From: Chrysomallon squamiferum
Lineage: Eukaryota > Mollusca > Gastropoda > Neomphalida > Peltospiridae
Length of the DNA stretch: 64,000 bases
Reading direction: 5' to 3'
Assembly (NCBI GenBank): GCA_012295275.1
Contig: CM022668.1
Coordinates: 13,689,522-13,753,521 of the forward strand
Of the stretch, positions 23,492 to 33,639 are shown one piece after another (within the stretch, counting starts at the first letter, position 1; each line of letters starts with the position of its first letter). The notes under the pieces are model-generated. The model searched no databases. It was not told where the DNA came from and was given only the letters and a program-made list of their open reading frames with translations. The translations under genes were made by a program, and so were the position numbers.

Positions 23492-24855
23492 TCATTGTTT
23501 ATCTCCAACATCTTGCTGAGGCTCGTTTACCGCAGTAAAATAATTCCATGCATGTGTAACCAATCCCCCCACAGTCTTAACTGTATTTCCAACAGCAATT
23601 CCAAAAACTAGTGATACAGCATCTCCAACAGCATTAATGATTCCACCGCCGGCTTCTGCTTCCTTTCTCACTTCATTTCTTGCCTGACTCCTATATTCAT
23701 CTTCTTTTGCCTTAATATATGCCTCTAGTTTCCTCCGTTGTTTTTCAATTTCCTCCTTGTACTTTTTCCGTGCTTTTTCAGCTTCTTCCTTTTGTTTTTC
23801 TCTTTGTTTTTCCATTTTTATTTGTATTTCTCTTTTCATTTCCTCTCGCATCAGTTTTAGTTTTTCCTCACTGCTCCGCATTTCTCTTTCTCTGTCTTCC
23901 AAACGTGTGAGTTTCAGCATTTTCTCTTCACGTTTTCTAAGTTCTTCTTCCTTCTCCTTCAATATTTTCTCTTCACGTTTTCTAAGTTCTTCTTCCTTCT
24001 CCTTCAGTATTTTCTCTTTAAGTTTTCTTATTTCTTCTTCTTTCTCCTTCAATATTTTCTCTTTATTTATTCTTTCTTCTTGTTTCTCTTTTAGTATCTT
24101 TTCGCGTTTTTCTATTTCTTTTTTTTCTATTTTTTCCATGAACTCTTTCACCATTTTTTCCCGTTCTTTTTTAAATTCTTCCTCTTTGGTTTTCAGTATT
24201 TCTCGTTCACGTTTCTGTACTTCTTTTTCTGCTGCTTCCATTAATTCAGATTTATAATATTCACCGCCATTTTCTCGCACATTGGATTTGATCATGTCAA
24301 TCAGTTTGTGAGCCATTTTTTCTTTCTTTTTCTCGTCTTTTTCGCGATTGTTGAATCCAACATATCTTCTTCCACATGCATTGATTAAAGTCTTCAGTTT
24401 TTCTGGTGCATCAGCTAGTAATTGTTCAAGATCTATTTCGTCCTCTTCGAGATCGTCAAGTCTGGTGAATAGCAGGAACAGGTAATCAAACATTTTTTTT
24501 CCAAATACTTGCTCGTAGTATTCAATTGTTTTTTGATCTTCTGGAGTAAACCTCTTTGGCTGCAGAACCATGATGAAAGCATGTGGTCCTGGAGCACTCA
24601 TCGTTATACACTGGATGATTTCTTTCGTAATCTCTCCTTGTGAACGTTCAGTGTCAAATGCTCCTGGTGTATCAGTGATAACAATATCGTAACGAAATCG
24701 AGATTTGTGTTTTACCGCGCAGGTTGAAGTAACGGATTTCAGAGAAAGTTTAGATTCAAAACGTTTCTCTCCTAGGATGGTATTTGCTGATGCACTTTTT
24801 CCTGAGCCAGTAATCCCAATCAAAACAAGCCGCAGTTCATTGTCAGTAACGGAAT
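23492..24855 (-). CDS. GIMAP-1: GIMAP/AIG1-type GTPase with long coiled coil (main exon)
   Basis: Family knowledge: GIMAP (AIG1 domain) GTPases bind GTP, form oligomers on membranes and act in lymphocyte survival in vertebrates. Molluscan expansions are linked to immune responses. Seen here: a single open exon of about 454 codons. It starts after a splice acceptor (TTATTTCAG, then ATTCCGTTACTGAC) at 24,855, so the true start codon is in an upstream exon. Counting from the LIGITG leucine, the P-loop GITGSGKS is at 3-10, the switch threonine lies in SVTSTC, DTPG is at 51-54, the GIMAP conserved box [10 protein letters not shown] at 79-88, the G4-like TRLDDL at 120-125 and G5-like FNN at 157-159. 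Residues 190-385 form a Lys/Glu-rich coiled coil with a 15-residue tandem repeat. The tail has a Gly/Ala/Val-rich hydrophobic segment (about 396-430), possibly for membrane association. The exon is intact. No matching 5' exons were found next to it. I judge it an expressed gene, 5' incomplete. Confidence 0.9.
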
Positions 24856-25070
24856 CTGAAATAATATTAAATGCTGTGAATCTAGAAACGAAGACATTAT
24901 TTTATCTTCTCGTTCTTCATGTTGTTGTTAATATTAAACAATCAATATTATTATTATCATCGTCATTATGATAATTTTCATTACCCGAAACACTACTACA
25001 ATTACATTACAACTAATATTATTACCATTCTCTCTACTATCACCGCCTTCCACGATTTTTTCACTAAAAA
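24856..25070 (-). other. Conserved intron segment upstream of the GIMAP-1 main exon
   Basis: The intron next to the acceptor resembles the same position in GIMAP-2, -3 and -4: CGAAGACATTATTTTATCTTC, then ATT/ATC repeats, then CACTACTACAATTAC and TCTCTCTAC. This shows the copies were duplicated with their introns. Confidence 0.6.
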
Positions 25071-25359
25071 GCCGTTTTCGAAGAAATATATTTTCCTTCG
25101 AGAACAGAAGTGTCTTGTCAAATAATATATGAATTCATCATATACGCGGTGTATTGTCAGTCAGGCCTCTTTAACAAATTTGTTCCTCTCGGGAACGAAA
25201 TCATAGCTAATAGTTTGTGAAACTTTAAAATGTATTTCAGGGGTCGTTTCTACAACTCGACAGTTCTGATTACAATTTGACCCAAATCGAGGCTATCCTC
25301 GTCGCCAAACGTTTGTGTCCGCAACAACGATAAGACAGTCAGAAAATCCCAGCACAACA

Positions 25360-25930
25360 TCAACATATCTACAGGGAAAAACGGCGAACGGAAACGAATA
25401 TAATTACTTCATTTGCAATATTATTGCAGTACATAGTATGAAAGGGGAGCGCAAAATTCGATGGATGTCGAGGCCACAAAAGTCTAAGGATAATACGACA
25501 CTGTATCTTGCAGACCTTTATATCAAACAACAGCGAACACTGTGCTGTCATCTGAAAAGCTAATACTCCGCCATGATGCAATGTTCCAGCGATCACGTTG
25601 ATTACATCAGACACGTGGTGCTGCTTTGTGAGCTGAAGACAGTTTAATAGACTTCGTGGGTTGTCTGGCCCTGTATCCTGCTACTGTTGGTCATTAGGAA
25701 ATGGCTGTCCCTCGTAACCACTGTGGTTTTAAAGATGTGCTTCTGCCCCATGAACGGCGTCTAACAACACTTAAAAATTCTCTGTCCTCTCTTATTGTTC
25801 GCTGCCAGGTCTTGGACGATATTTGACATTGTTGGTAGCCCTGTCTTTGTTCAAAAGTCTTGAAATGATGGAAATTTTGCGCAAACATTGACTTACAATT
25901 TGGCTGAGGGACATGGATCAATGCCAAACT
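25360..25930 (-). mobile_element. Tc1/mariner-type transposon remnant
   Basis: On the minus strand, 25,700-25,920 reads as a decayed N-terminal helix-turn-helix region of a Tc1-like transposase (SLSQIV, then ISIISRLLNKDRATNNVK). Several frame changes and stops follow. The left part (25,360-25,620) matches non-terminal segments shared with the copies at 26.5, 30.7, 33.4 and 46.6 kb. It is not functional. Confidence 0.7.
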
Positions 25931-25959
25931 GCCGAGCCTCTCATATTTCATTGTGGATC

Positions 25960-27240
25960 ACGTTTACGAGTAGAACAAAAACCTCTGTCTAGTACGGTTT
26001 GTTTCGATAAGTTACAAGTAAATTCGCAACCAGATGAACATGTTTGGAAAAGTTTCATGTATTTCATTTTTAACAGTTATGACCACCCTTTCGAGCCATT
26101 GTCAAAATTTCAAATAAACCTTTGTATACTTTCTTTGTTATACAGTTTAATGCACACTTAGCGTCTCTCGTATCAAAGACGTGCATGAAGTGTTTGCCAT
26201 GTACACAGTATCAAAATTTAACACTAAAAGAAAAAAAGTCTAGTCAGCCTTCAGGATAATGTTGCACTGGTAACATAGCTTTGATCCTGAAGAAACATTT
26301 ATTTATTGCTGAGGAAAACGTATTTCTCCGATAATAGCAATGTAGGATCGACGCCTAGTTTTCTATTAACTGCTCTATTAACTAAACTTTTTCACCCCTC
26401 TGGTCGATTCACTAGTTTTGTTCGTAATCTAATTAGCCTGTTAATTTCGATTTGATGTTTTATGATAGCACGCATATTAAAGGTCGTCTAAACCCTGGGA
26501 GACCCGGTAGCACACCAATAAAAGAGGACAGAACTTTGCTAAGTGTTGTTAGACGCCGTTCATGTGACTCAACGCATCTTTAAAAGAACAGGAATAGGCT
26601 AAAAGGAACAAGCTACAGGGCCAGAAGACCCATGAAGCATATTAAACTATCTTCAGCTCACAAAGTAGCAAGACATGTCTGATTTAATCATCGTGTTCGC
26701 TGGAACATTGCATCATTGATATATCAAGAAGTGATAAGTAAATATGTAAACAAATGTACATGTTTGGAAAAGTTCCTTGTATTTCATTTATAACAATTTT
26801 GACATAGTGATAAATTAAGACTGGCGGTTTGACCCCAGCACGTTCGGTCATGATTGTGCATAAACTGACTCACAATTCCTTGTTTATATAGATGCAACAG
26901 AGTGTGACATAACAGGTATTTATACTTCGAATTCATGTGTAAGCAGAGGGTTTGATGTTAAAAATAAAATAATGATGTAATAAATATGTTATAATAAAAA
27001 CATGTATACGTACAAATCAGATACAGTATAAACATCAATACAAATACTATGAACTTTCTGTAATGGCTTTTAATATACATGAGTAATTACGTGTCTTCGA
27101 AATTGATACGTGTGTAATTCTGAAGAATAAGTTTGAAGTACAAGATTGTTAAATATCACTGCATTTGTTTGTATCTAAACACATTTATTACTTGAAATTG
27201 TTGTATTAAACTGTTAAACACAAAATAATAATAATAATAA
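25960..27240 (+). repeat. Dispersed repeat R1, diverged copy with Tc1 fragment inside
   Basis: R1 landmarks are present in order: CAAATGTACATGTTTGGAAAAG, TAAATTAAGACTGGCGG, TTAAAATAAAATAATGATG and TTTGTATCTAAACACATTTA. A Tc1-like fragment interrupts it at 26,500-26,720. Confidence 0.5.
26500..26720 (+). mobile_element. Tc1-type transposon fragment
   Basis: GAGACCCGGTAGCACACC, AGAGGACAGAACTTTG and CAGGAATAGGCTAAAAGG follow the order seen at 30.57-30.79 kb and 33.28-33.50 kb, where they lie just downstream of the transposase DNA-binding region. Confidence 0.6.
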
Positions 27241-28700
27241 AAATAATAATAATAAGAAGAAGAAGAAGAAGAAGAATAATGGAGAAGTTGGCCCTACTAC
27301 TAATTCATGTATTAATGTATTTTTCAAAGAGTTAACCTCTTCGTAACTGGATTACTCTCACAGCTGTCTGTTTCACTATCAGCCTTTCTATCCATATATC
27401 TATGTATCTGAAAATCTGCATATGTATATACAAAGTCATTTATATTGATCAGTATATAGAGAAACGAGATCTGAGAGTAATTTTAATTTATATAAAAAAG
27501 ACAAATAAAATTCAAGAGATAATTTATGTCATTTAAGCGTTGTGAAATATATAACTATGAGAATGAATTTAAAACTAACAGAATTTCTGGCTGCCTTGTT
27601 GTGGGTGCAGACACGGATGGCTCCGATTTGGGTCAGATGGTAATGAGAACTGTCGAGTTGTAACCAAGGGTACAAAAAAAAAAATAGGCCATAAATACAT
27701 TTTAAAGCTTTACAAACTGTAATGGTTCATCCTAATACTGTATCATAATCGGGCGCGTGTCGACATGCAAAGATCTGTTTATCTAATATAGTATTCTCTA
27801 TATAAAGCTTACGTATTGTCGTTTTATGAAAGATTTGGCAAAACACTTCTCTTCACGAAGAAAAATATACTTCTCCGAAAACATTCTTTTAGTGACAAAG
27901 TCGTTGTGTTCATATTTTCTCTCGGGACATCCCATGTAAAAATTTTTTCAAAATAATTAAGAACAGTTCTACTAATACAATTATTGAAGTTTTTTCCAAG
28001 AGTTAATTTTTTCTTAACTCGATTATTCTGCCTGTATGTCTGTGCCTCTGTTTCTCTGTCTGCCATCTAACTACCTGAAATCATCTTCATATATATACAT
28101 TTTTTAATGAAATGGATAAATACACTTTAGAAAACCAATTTCTTTCTTTATATTCTCATTTATTTTATTTTTATACAATATTTGTCATGTATTATTACAT
28201 TTACTTTTAAATTTAAGAACAATACAAAAAAAAAGAAAAAAAAAGGAATAGGGTGGTTTTCTGGGGGCTGGAACGGATTAATGATATTTCAATTAATTTT
28301 ACAACAAAAACAACAGTAGCAGTAATAATATTAATAATTGTTGTAATGACAACACTGGTAATACTACTAATAATAACTGTATAATAGCGGTTACAGAGAT
28401 AGTAGCAGTAGTAGTAATGTTAGTACTAGTAGTAGTATAAATAATAATAATAATAACAAACAGTACCCCAATCAATCATAAATATACACACGGCATATAC
28501 ATAGAAATGTATTAAACACATTGTCCAAAACCCAAATCATTACAGATTAATATTTGCAACACAATATTAAAACTGTTTAATGTTTTCTTTTGAAAAGGCT
28601 TGTTCCATAGATAAAAGGCATCTACAAAATGCACAAAAATATAAAGAATCTATTAATGTGTTTGTTTCCAGACAAATAGTTAATATTCAGTTCAGTAGTT
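27240..28700. other. Intergenic, repeats only
   Basis: It holds an (AAT)n-(AAG)n tract at 27,225-27,277 and an inverted match (27,600-27,670) to 25,240-25,310 around TCGAGTTGTA. It also holds R1-like fragments near 27,830-27,960 and AT-rich sequence. No gene is recognised. Confidence 0.45.
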
Positions 28701-28707
28701 CTTTGCT

Positions 28708-28713
28708 TTTATT
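28708..28713 (-). terminator. Candidate poly(A) signal of GIMAP-2 (AATAAA)
   Basis: AATAAA on the minus strand lies 17 bp past the GIMAP-2 stop. It is followed by AGCAAAGAACTACTGAACTG, the 3' UTR block shared with the other GIMAP copies. Confidence 0.55.
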
Positions 28714-28729
28714 TTTTATCTCCAACATC

Positions 28730-29973
28730 TTACTGAGTCTTGTTTGCCACCAGAAAGAAAGACTTGAGTGGAGAACCCACCTTGGTAATGGTATTTTCAA
28801 TCGCATTTCCAACATTTCTCAGGAAAAATTTGTTTGTTTCTGCTTCTTTTCTAACATCAAATCTTGCCTCTCTTCTATGTTCTTTTTCTTTTGCTCTGAG
28901 TGTTTCTTCTAATTTTCTCAGTGCTTCTGTTTCACTATTCAACTGCCCAATTCTTACGTTCATCGCGGACATCTTCTTCATCATTTCCACTTCTTTGAAT
29001 GTTCTCTGTGTTTCTAATTCTATTTTCATCTGCCTAAGTTTCGCCTTCATCTCAAATATCTCCTGCTCCTTTTCCATTTCTTCCTTTCCTCTCAAAAATT
29101 CTTTCCCAAACTTCTCTTTTGTTCTTTGCATTTCTCGTTCTCTATCTTTCTCCGTCAATTGTTCCTGTAGGAGTTTTCTTATTTTCTCTTCTTTCTCTTT
29201 CAGTATTTTCTCCTCGCGTTCTTTGGCGTCTTTTCTACTTTTTTCAATTTCTTCCTTGAATTCTCTTTCAATTTTTTCTCGCTCCTTTTGTATTTCTTTT
29301 TCTTTCTTTTTCAGTATTTCTTTTTCACGCTTTTGTACTTCTTTCTCAGCTACTTTCAATAATTCCGATGTATAACATTCGCCATTATTTTCTCCCACGT
29401 TTTTTTGTATCATGTTGATCAGGTGAAGAACCATTTCTTCTTTCTTTTTCTCATCTTTTTCGCGATTGTTGAATCCGACATATCTCCGTCCACATGCATT
29501 GACTAATTTTTTAAGGTTTTCTGGTGCCTGAACTAGCAGTTCTTCCAGATTTGTTCCGTCTTCTTCAAGATCGTCTACATGGGTGAACAGCAAGAACAGG
29601 TAATCAAACAATGCTTTTCCAAATACTTGCTCGAAGTATTCAATTGTATTTTGTTCTTCCTTAGTACACCTCTTTGGCTGCAGAACCATGATGAAAGCAT
29701 GTGGTCCTGGAGCACTCATCGTTATACACTGGATGATTTCTCTCGTAATCTCTCCTTGTGAACGTTCAGTGTGGGATACTCCTGGCGTATCAACGATGAC
29801 AATATCCTGACCAAATCGAGTTTTGTGTTCTACCTTGCAGGTTGAAGTAACTGAAGAAACACTAGCTACAGAAAGAAAAAGTTTCTCTCCTAAGATGGTA
29901 TTTGCTGACGCACCTTTTCCTGAGCCAGTAATTCCAATCAAAACAAGCCGCAGTTCGTTGTTAGTCACGGAAC
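28730..29973 (-). CDS. GIMAP-2: GIMAP/AIG1-type GTPase with coiled coil (main exon, altered P-loop)
   Basis: Open exon of about 413 codons, starting after acceptor CTTTTAG then GTTCCGTGACTAAC. Counting from the valine/GTG codon before TNNEL as residue 1, the P-loop reads GITGSGKG (12-19). The usual Ser/Thr after Lys is Gly, where the three paralogues here have Ser. Also present are SVTSTC, DTPG (60-63), [10 protein letters not shown] (88-97), FTHVDDL (128-134) and FNN (166-168). A coiled coil spans about 195-375 and an RKEAETNKF..VGNAIEN tail ends LVANKTQ. The stop falls six codons before the GIMAP-1 stop position, from CAA to TAA. The splice phase (two bases of a codon at the start) fits exon B at 32,162-32,348, which ends with one base. 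The frame is intact, so a gene is likely. Altered nucleotide handling is an inference from the P-loop change. Confidence 0.9.
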
Positions 29974-30290
29974 CTAAAAGAATATCAAATACACTTAATG
30001 TAGAATCGAAGACATTATCTTTATCTTCTAATTCTTTCTGTTATTGTTGTTTATATTGTAAATCAGTATTGTTATTAGCATTATGGTTTATCCATATATA
30101 TCTGTCAGTCTGTTTATCGGTATTATTTTCATTTTCTGGTTCTTCCTGGTGTTGTTTTTGAAACAATTAAATAATCATTATTATTATAATTATGATCCTT
30201 TCCATTAATTTAACCACTACAACCACAATAGTACAGCTTTCTCAGCTGTTACTGCCTCTCAAACTAGTGTTACTATTATTACTATAACGA
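29974..30290 (-). other. Conserved intron segment upstream of GIMAP-2 main exon
   Basis: It contains CGAAGACATTATCTTTATCTTC, an ATT-rich stretch and TTAACCACTACAACCACAAT followed by TACTGCCTCTCAAA. All of these are found at the same place upstream of GIMAP-3 and, in reverse complement, upstream of GIMAP-4. Confidence 0.65.
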
Positions 30291-30399
30291 AGAAAAACAT
30301 CAAAAAACACCAACGAAGCTACAACCAGTTCATAGACGTGTAATTCTGTCAATATTGTTGAGATCATGTTTGTATTTATTATATGTCATACTCTCAATT

Positions 30400-31350
30400 T
30401 GCATTGAATACTGAGTACCATAATTGTCATCACGACGTAGATTGACATAAGAAATACAGGAAAGACCCTCAGCCAAACTGGACATCAACTTGTGCGCAAT
30501 ATTTCCATTATTTCATGACTGTTGAACAAACACAGGGCTGTCAATGATGTTCATGATTGTCGAAGACATGGTGGACCCCAGAAGACAACAACAAGAGAGG
30601 ACAGAGCATTTTTGAGTAATGTTAGACGCCTTTCATGGGACACAAGCACATCTTCATTATGACGGTGGTTATCAGGCACAGTCATTCCGTATACGACCGA
30701 CAGGAATCTGCTAAAAGCAGAATGATACAGGGCCAGAAGACACATTAAGTCTGTTAAACTCTCTTCAGCTCACAAAGCAGCACAGTCGTTTCTTACTGCC
30801 TATGGTGGATGATCGAGCACGTGTCTGGAGAAAAAGTAAAATAGACCCGGCATATCCAGCATATGGGTCAGTATTTGTTATTTGGAAACGTTTCTTTGGC
30901 TTACAAGATGGACTACGTCACCATTGGTAGTAACCTTAATAAGCCTCGGTATGAACAAGAGATGCTTGAGAGAGCTGTTGTCTTCAGTTTTGATAATTGT
31001 CCTCCAGCCACAAGATCTGTCTTCATGAACTTCAACGCCACGCTCTCAGAGCACGTGCTTTTACCCATTTCTTACAACAGAAGGCTGTTGAGACTTTTTC
31101 ATGCCCAGCCACAGTCCAGACCTGAATCCCATTGAGCATCCGTGGACATTTTAGGACTCATGTTCAACTGAGACCCGCCTGTCAATGAATTAAGTGCTGC
31201 TTTACAGTGTTCTTTAAAATCAAATTCAGAGATTGAAGCGTTTTGAAGCAGCTGTTCGTGTGCAGGAATGTTACGCGAGATACAGATGGAAAGTCAATAT
31301 TTGGACTTGCCAAATATTATTCTTCATTTGCGTGAATCAGATGTGTGCAT
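30400..31350 (+). mobile_element. Tc1/mariner-type transposon remnant in the GIMAP-2 intron
   Basis: This is the most extended Tc1 copy in the window. From left to right it holds a decayed DNA-binding region (CTTGTGCGCAATATTTCC, GACTGTTGAACAAA). A middle part follows, CAGGAATCTGCTAAAAGCAG. The C-terminal catalytic part is at 30,860-31,160, where GACCTGAATCCCATTGAGCA encodes the DLNPIE motif typical of Tc1 DDE transposases. The frame is broken in several places, so it is inactive. It lies antisense to GIMAP-2 inside the intron between exon B and the main exon. Confidence 0.8.
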
Positions 31351-31409
31351 GGAACAGACTGTTAAGTCTGTGCAATAACTGTGAAATTCGTAACGTTTTT
31401 GAATGAAAT

Positions 31410-31570
31410 TAAATCATTTACTAAAAATAAAAAATAAAATAAAAAAATAAAAAGTAAAAAAATATTATGTATATGTATTAAAAATAATAAATAAATATGG
31501 AAATAAAAAAGATAATAAAATAAAATAAAATAAAATAAAATAATATAATATAATGTAAAATAACTAAAAC
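31410..31570. repeat. AT-rich simple repeat (AAAATA)n
   Basis: Irregular AAAATA/AAAAT repeats, with no coding potential. Confidence 0.7.
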
Positions 31571-31829
31571 AATCATCATGCAAATCTTCAGAATTTTTGG
31601 TTAACTCCGAGAAGAAAAAGAACAAACTAGTCTTTATATTTGTCTGTTATATGAGACCTCACTGACAATACACCGTGTATAAGTGGAATTAACATATTGT
31701 TTAATTCTTTACAAATGCATTGATATGTAACTTTTGATAACCAGTACACAAAAAGTCTTGACCAGCTGAATAATTCAGATTAGTGGTGACCCCCGCTCGT
31801 TCAATCCGGACAGTTCGTCAAAATTTAAT

Positions 31830-32100
31830 ATTTAAAACTCTCTCTATAACTACTATTATTACTATCCCTACAAATAATATTACCACTGTCTATACAAGTA
31901 TTATAACTTCTCTCTCTTCCACTTCTATTTCTACTATCTCTACCACTACTACTCCCAGTCCTACTACTATTACTATAACTACAGGTTTAATCAATACAAC
32001 TGCTGATATTTCTAGTACTCGTACTGCGACGTTAGCGACAGCGTGTAGTAAAACTGTTACCAAATTTATACTAGAGGACGACGTTACAGTATTAATGATT
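31830..32100 (-). repeat. Decayed ACTATTACTACT/CTCTCTACAAC minisatellite in the GIMAP-2 intron
   Basis: Irregular repeats of CTACTATTACTAT and TCTCTACCACTACTA. They are equivalent to the ordered 22-bp minisatellite at 48,047-48,600 in the inverted GIMAP-4 duplicate. They are followed on the left strand side by GTAAAACTGTTACCAAATTT, which is also kept in both copies. Confidence 0.65.
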
Positions 32101-32161
32101 TTGTAAATTACTGAAGTATATTTCTTGAATGACCAGTATTTGCAAACTTTGATACACATAC

Positions 32162-32348
32162 CAGACATTGATAAATCTGAACCATTTTTTGGCTGGACGT
32201 ATTCTGACGGTTGGATTTCTTTTGATAGCTTGACTTGTTGTGATTCGTGGAGTTCTGGTGAAGGTTCCACCCTTCTTAATGGCTCGACTCTTTGCAATGG
32301 CTGCACTTGTTTTGCTGGCTTCGTATGTAGTGTAGCGATAGACTGAGG
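32162..32348 (-). CDS. GIMAP-2 upstream exon B (Gln/Pro/Glu-rich)
   Basis: 187-bp exon bounded by an acceptor (TTTTTAAAAG, then CCTCAG) and a donor (TCTG, then GTATGTG). It enters in phase 0 and leaves with one base, matching exon A before it and the GIMAP-2 main exon after it. It encodes about 62 residues rich in Gln, Pro, Glu and Val with short repeats (QPLQRVEPLRRVEPSPE), probably disordered. The inverted copy at 47,824-47,896 keeps both splice sites and the phases but is 114 bp (38 codons) shorter. I do not recognise a known domain. Confidence 0.72.
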
Positions 32349-32680
32349 CTTTTAAAAAGAAAGGTAAAATGAACATATAAAACGAAAATCAAAATTTTAT
32401 TGCAAAATTACTGTATATGTGTTTTTGACTGAATTTGTATAAACATGTCTGTACGCAAACCTGCACATATTATGTAATATAAGTTTATAAATATAAGATT
32501 TTATTTATTTTCTTATTTGAAAGCGGTGGTGTCTTTAAACAATTATTCACTCATTTGTTACTTATTTATTTACTTATTTACCCCACTTATTCTTAGCATT
32601 TTCTTCAGACATGAATTAATGAATTTTTAAAACCTGTTTAATCTGGTAAATAAGTAAAGTGGTGATTTAATGATGCTCAC

Positions 32681-32730
32681 CTGTTGTTCAAAACGCTTCT
32701 TTAATTCAGAAACTGATATCTGTTCATCAT
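32681..32730 (-). CDS. GIMAP-2 upstream exon A
   Basis: 50-bp exon with acceptor TTTTGTTCTAG and donor CAACAG then GTGAGC. It encodes the charged peptide DDEQISVSELKKRFEQQ, completing a split first codon. The entry phase (two bases) means at least one more exon lies upstream, which I could not identify. The inverted copy at 47,426-47,476 is almost identical but carries one extra base. Conservation of the exon and both splice sites between duplicates, while the intron drifts, supports it being real coding sequence. Confidence 0.72.
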
Positions 32731-33069
32731 CTAGAACAAAATTTAAAAAAATGTAAGTTTTTCTCTCAGTATTTAATTATATCCATCTATCTATGTGTGA
32801 ATGCATGTGTGAATGTATGAATGAATGTTTGCATTTTTCTTCCTATGTATCTTCAAACCTATCTATCTATACATGAGGGAAACAAACTAAGCAATACCAA
32901 TTCACAGACCTGTAATTGTGTGAATTAAGAAAAGAGCGCATTTTCCTGAATAATGTATTGGCGTGTGGCATCTTGCTGAATAACGTGACTTTCCTAGAGG
33001 TACTCAATGTACTTACAACAAAAAGCAATGCTCGTGAAACGTCATTGTTGAAATCTGGTTGGTAATAAT

Positions 33070-33570
33070 TATATGTCACACTCATTCCAGTCAGTTTGCG
33101 CTGAATATTCAGTATCACAACTGTCATGGCACGTTGTAAACTGTAAGAGGCTACAATGTGGCAGAAATGCAGGAATGTCCATCAGCCAAATTGGACGTCA
33201 ATGTGTGCGCAATATTTCAATCACTTCAAGACAGTTGAACAAAGACAGGGTTGCCAATAATGTTAGAGATTGTCCAAGACCGTGCAGACGCCGAAAGACG
33301 ACAATAAGAGAGTACAGAACATAGCTGAGTTCTGTTAAACTCCTTTCAAGAGACACACGCAGATCTTTAAAACAGCAGTGGTTACCAGGGAGAGCCATTT
33401 CTTACAGGACTGTCAGGAATCTGCTAAAAGCAGAAAGATACAGGGACAGAAGACACTAAAACTGTCTTCAGCTCACAATGCAGCACGACTTGTCTGATGT
33501 AATCAACGTGTTCGCTGGAACATTGCAACGTTTCAGATGACAGCTCATTGGTGCTTGAGATAAAGTTCTG
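33070..33570 (+). mobile_element. Tc1/mariner-type transposon remnant upstream of exon A
   Basis: Plus-strand ATGGCACGTTGTAAACTG, ATGCAGGAATGTCCATCAG and AAGACAGTTGAACAAAGACA correspond to the start and helix-turn-helix of a Tc1-like transposase. Early stops and frame changes disable it. It is the counterpart of the element at 46,630-47,110, with which it was duplicated. Confidence 0.78.
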
Positions 33571-33639
33571 CAAGATGCAGTGCCGTATTATCCTTAGGCT
33601 TCAAACTTTTCTTGACTCTCGACATCCCCGAACGCACTT

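Noticed and set aside
23719-24257. Plus-strand Ser/Phe-rich frames opposite GIMAP-1
   Set aside because: They are the reverse complement of the Lys/Glu-rich coiled coil. The same happens opposite GIMAP-2 and GIMAP-3.
30863-31135. 90-residue plus-strand frame as a possible gene
   Set aside because: It is the decayed catalytic end of a Tc1-type transposase, broken before and after.
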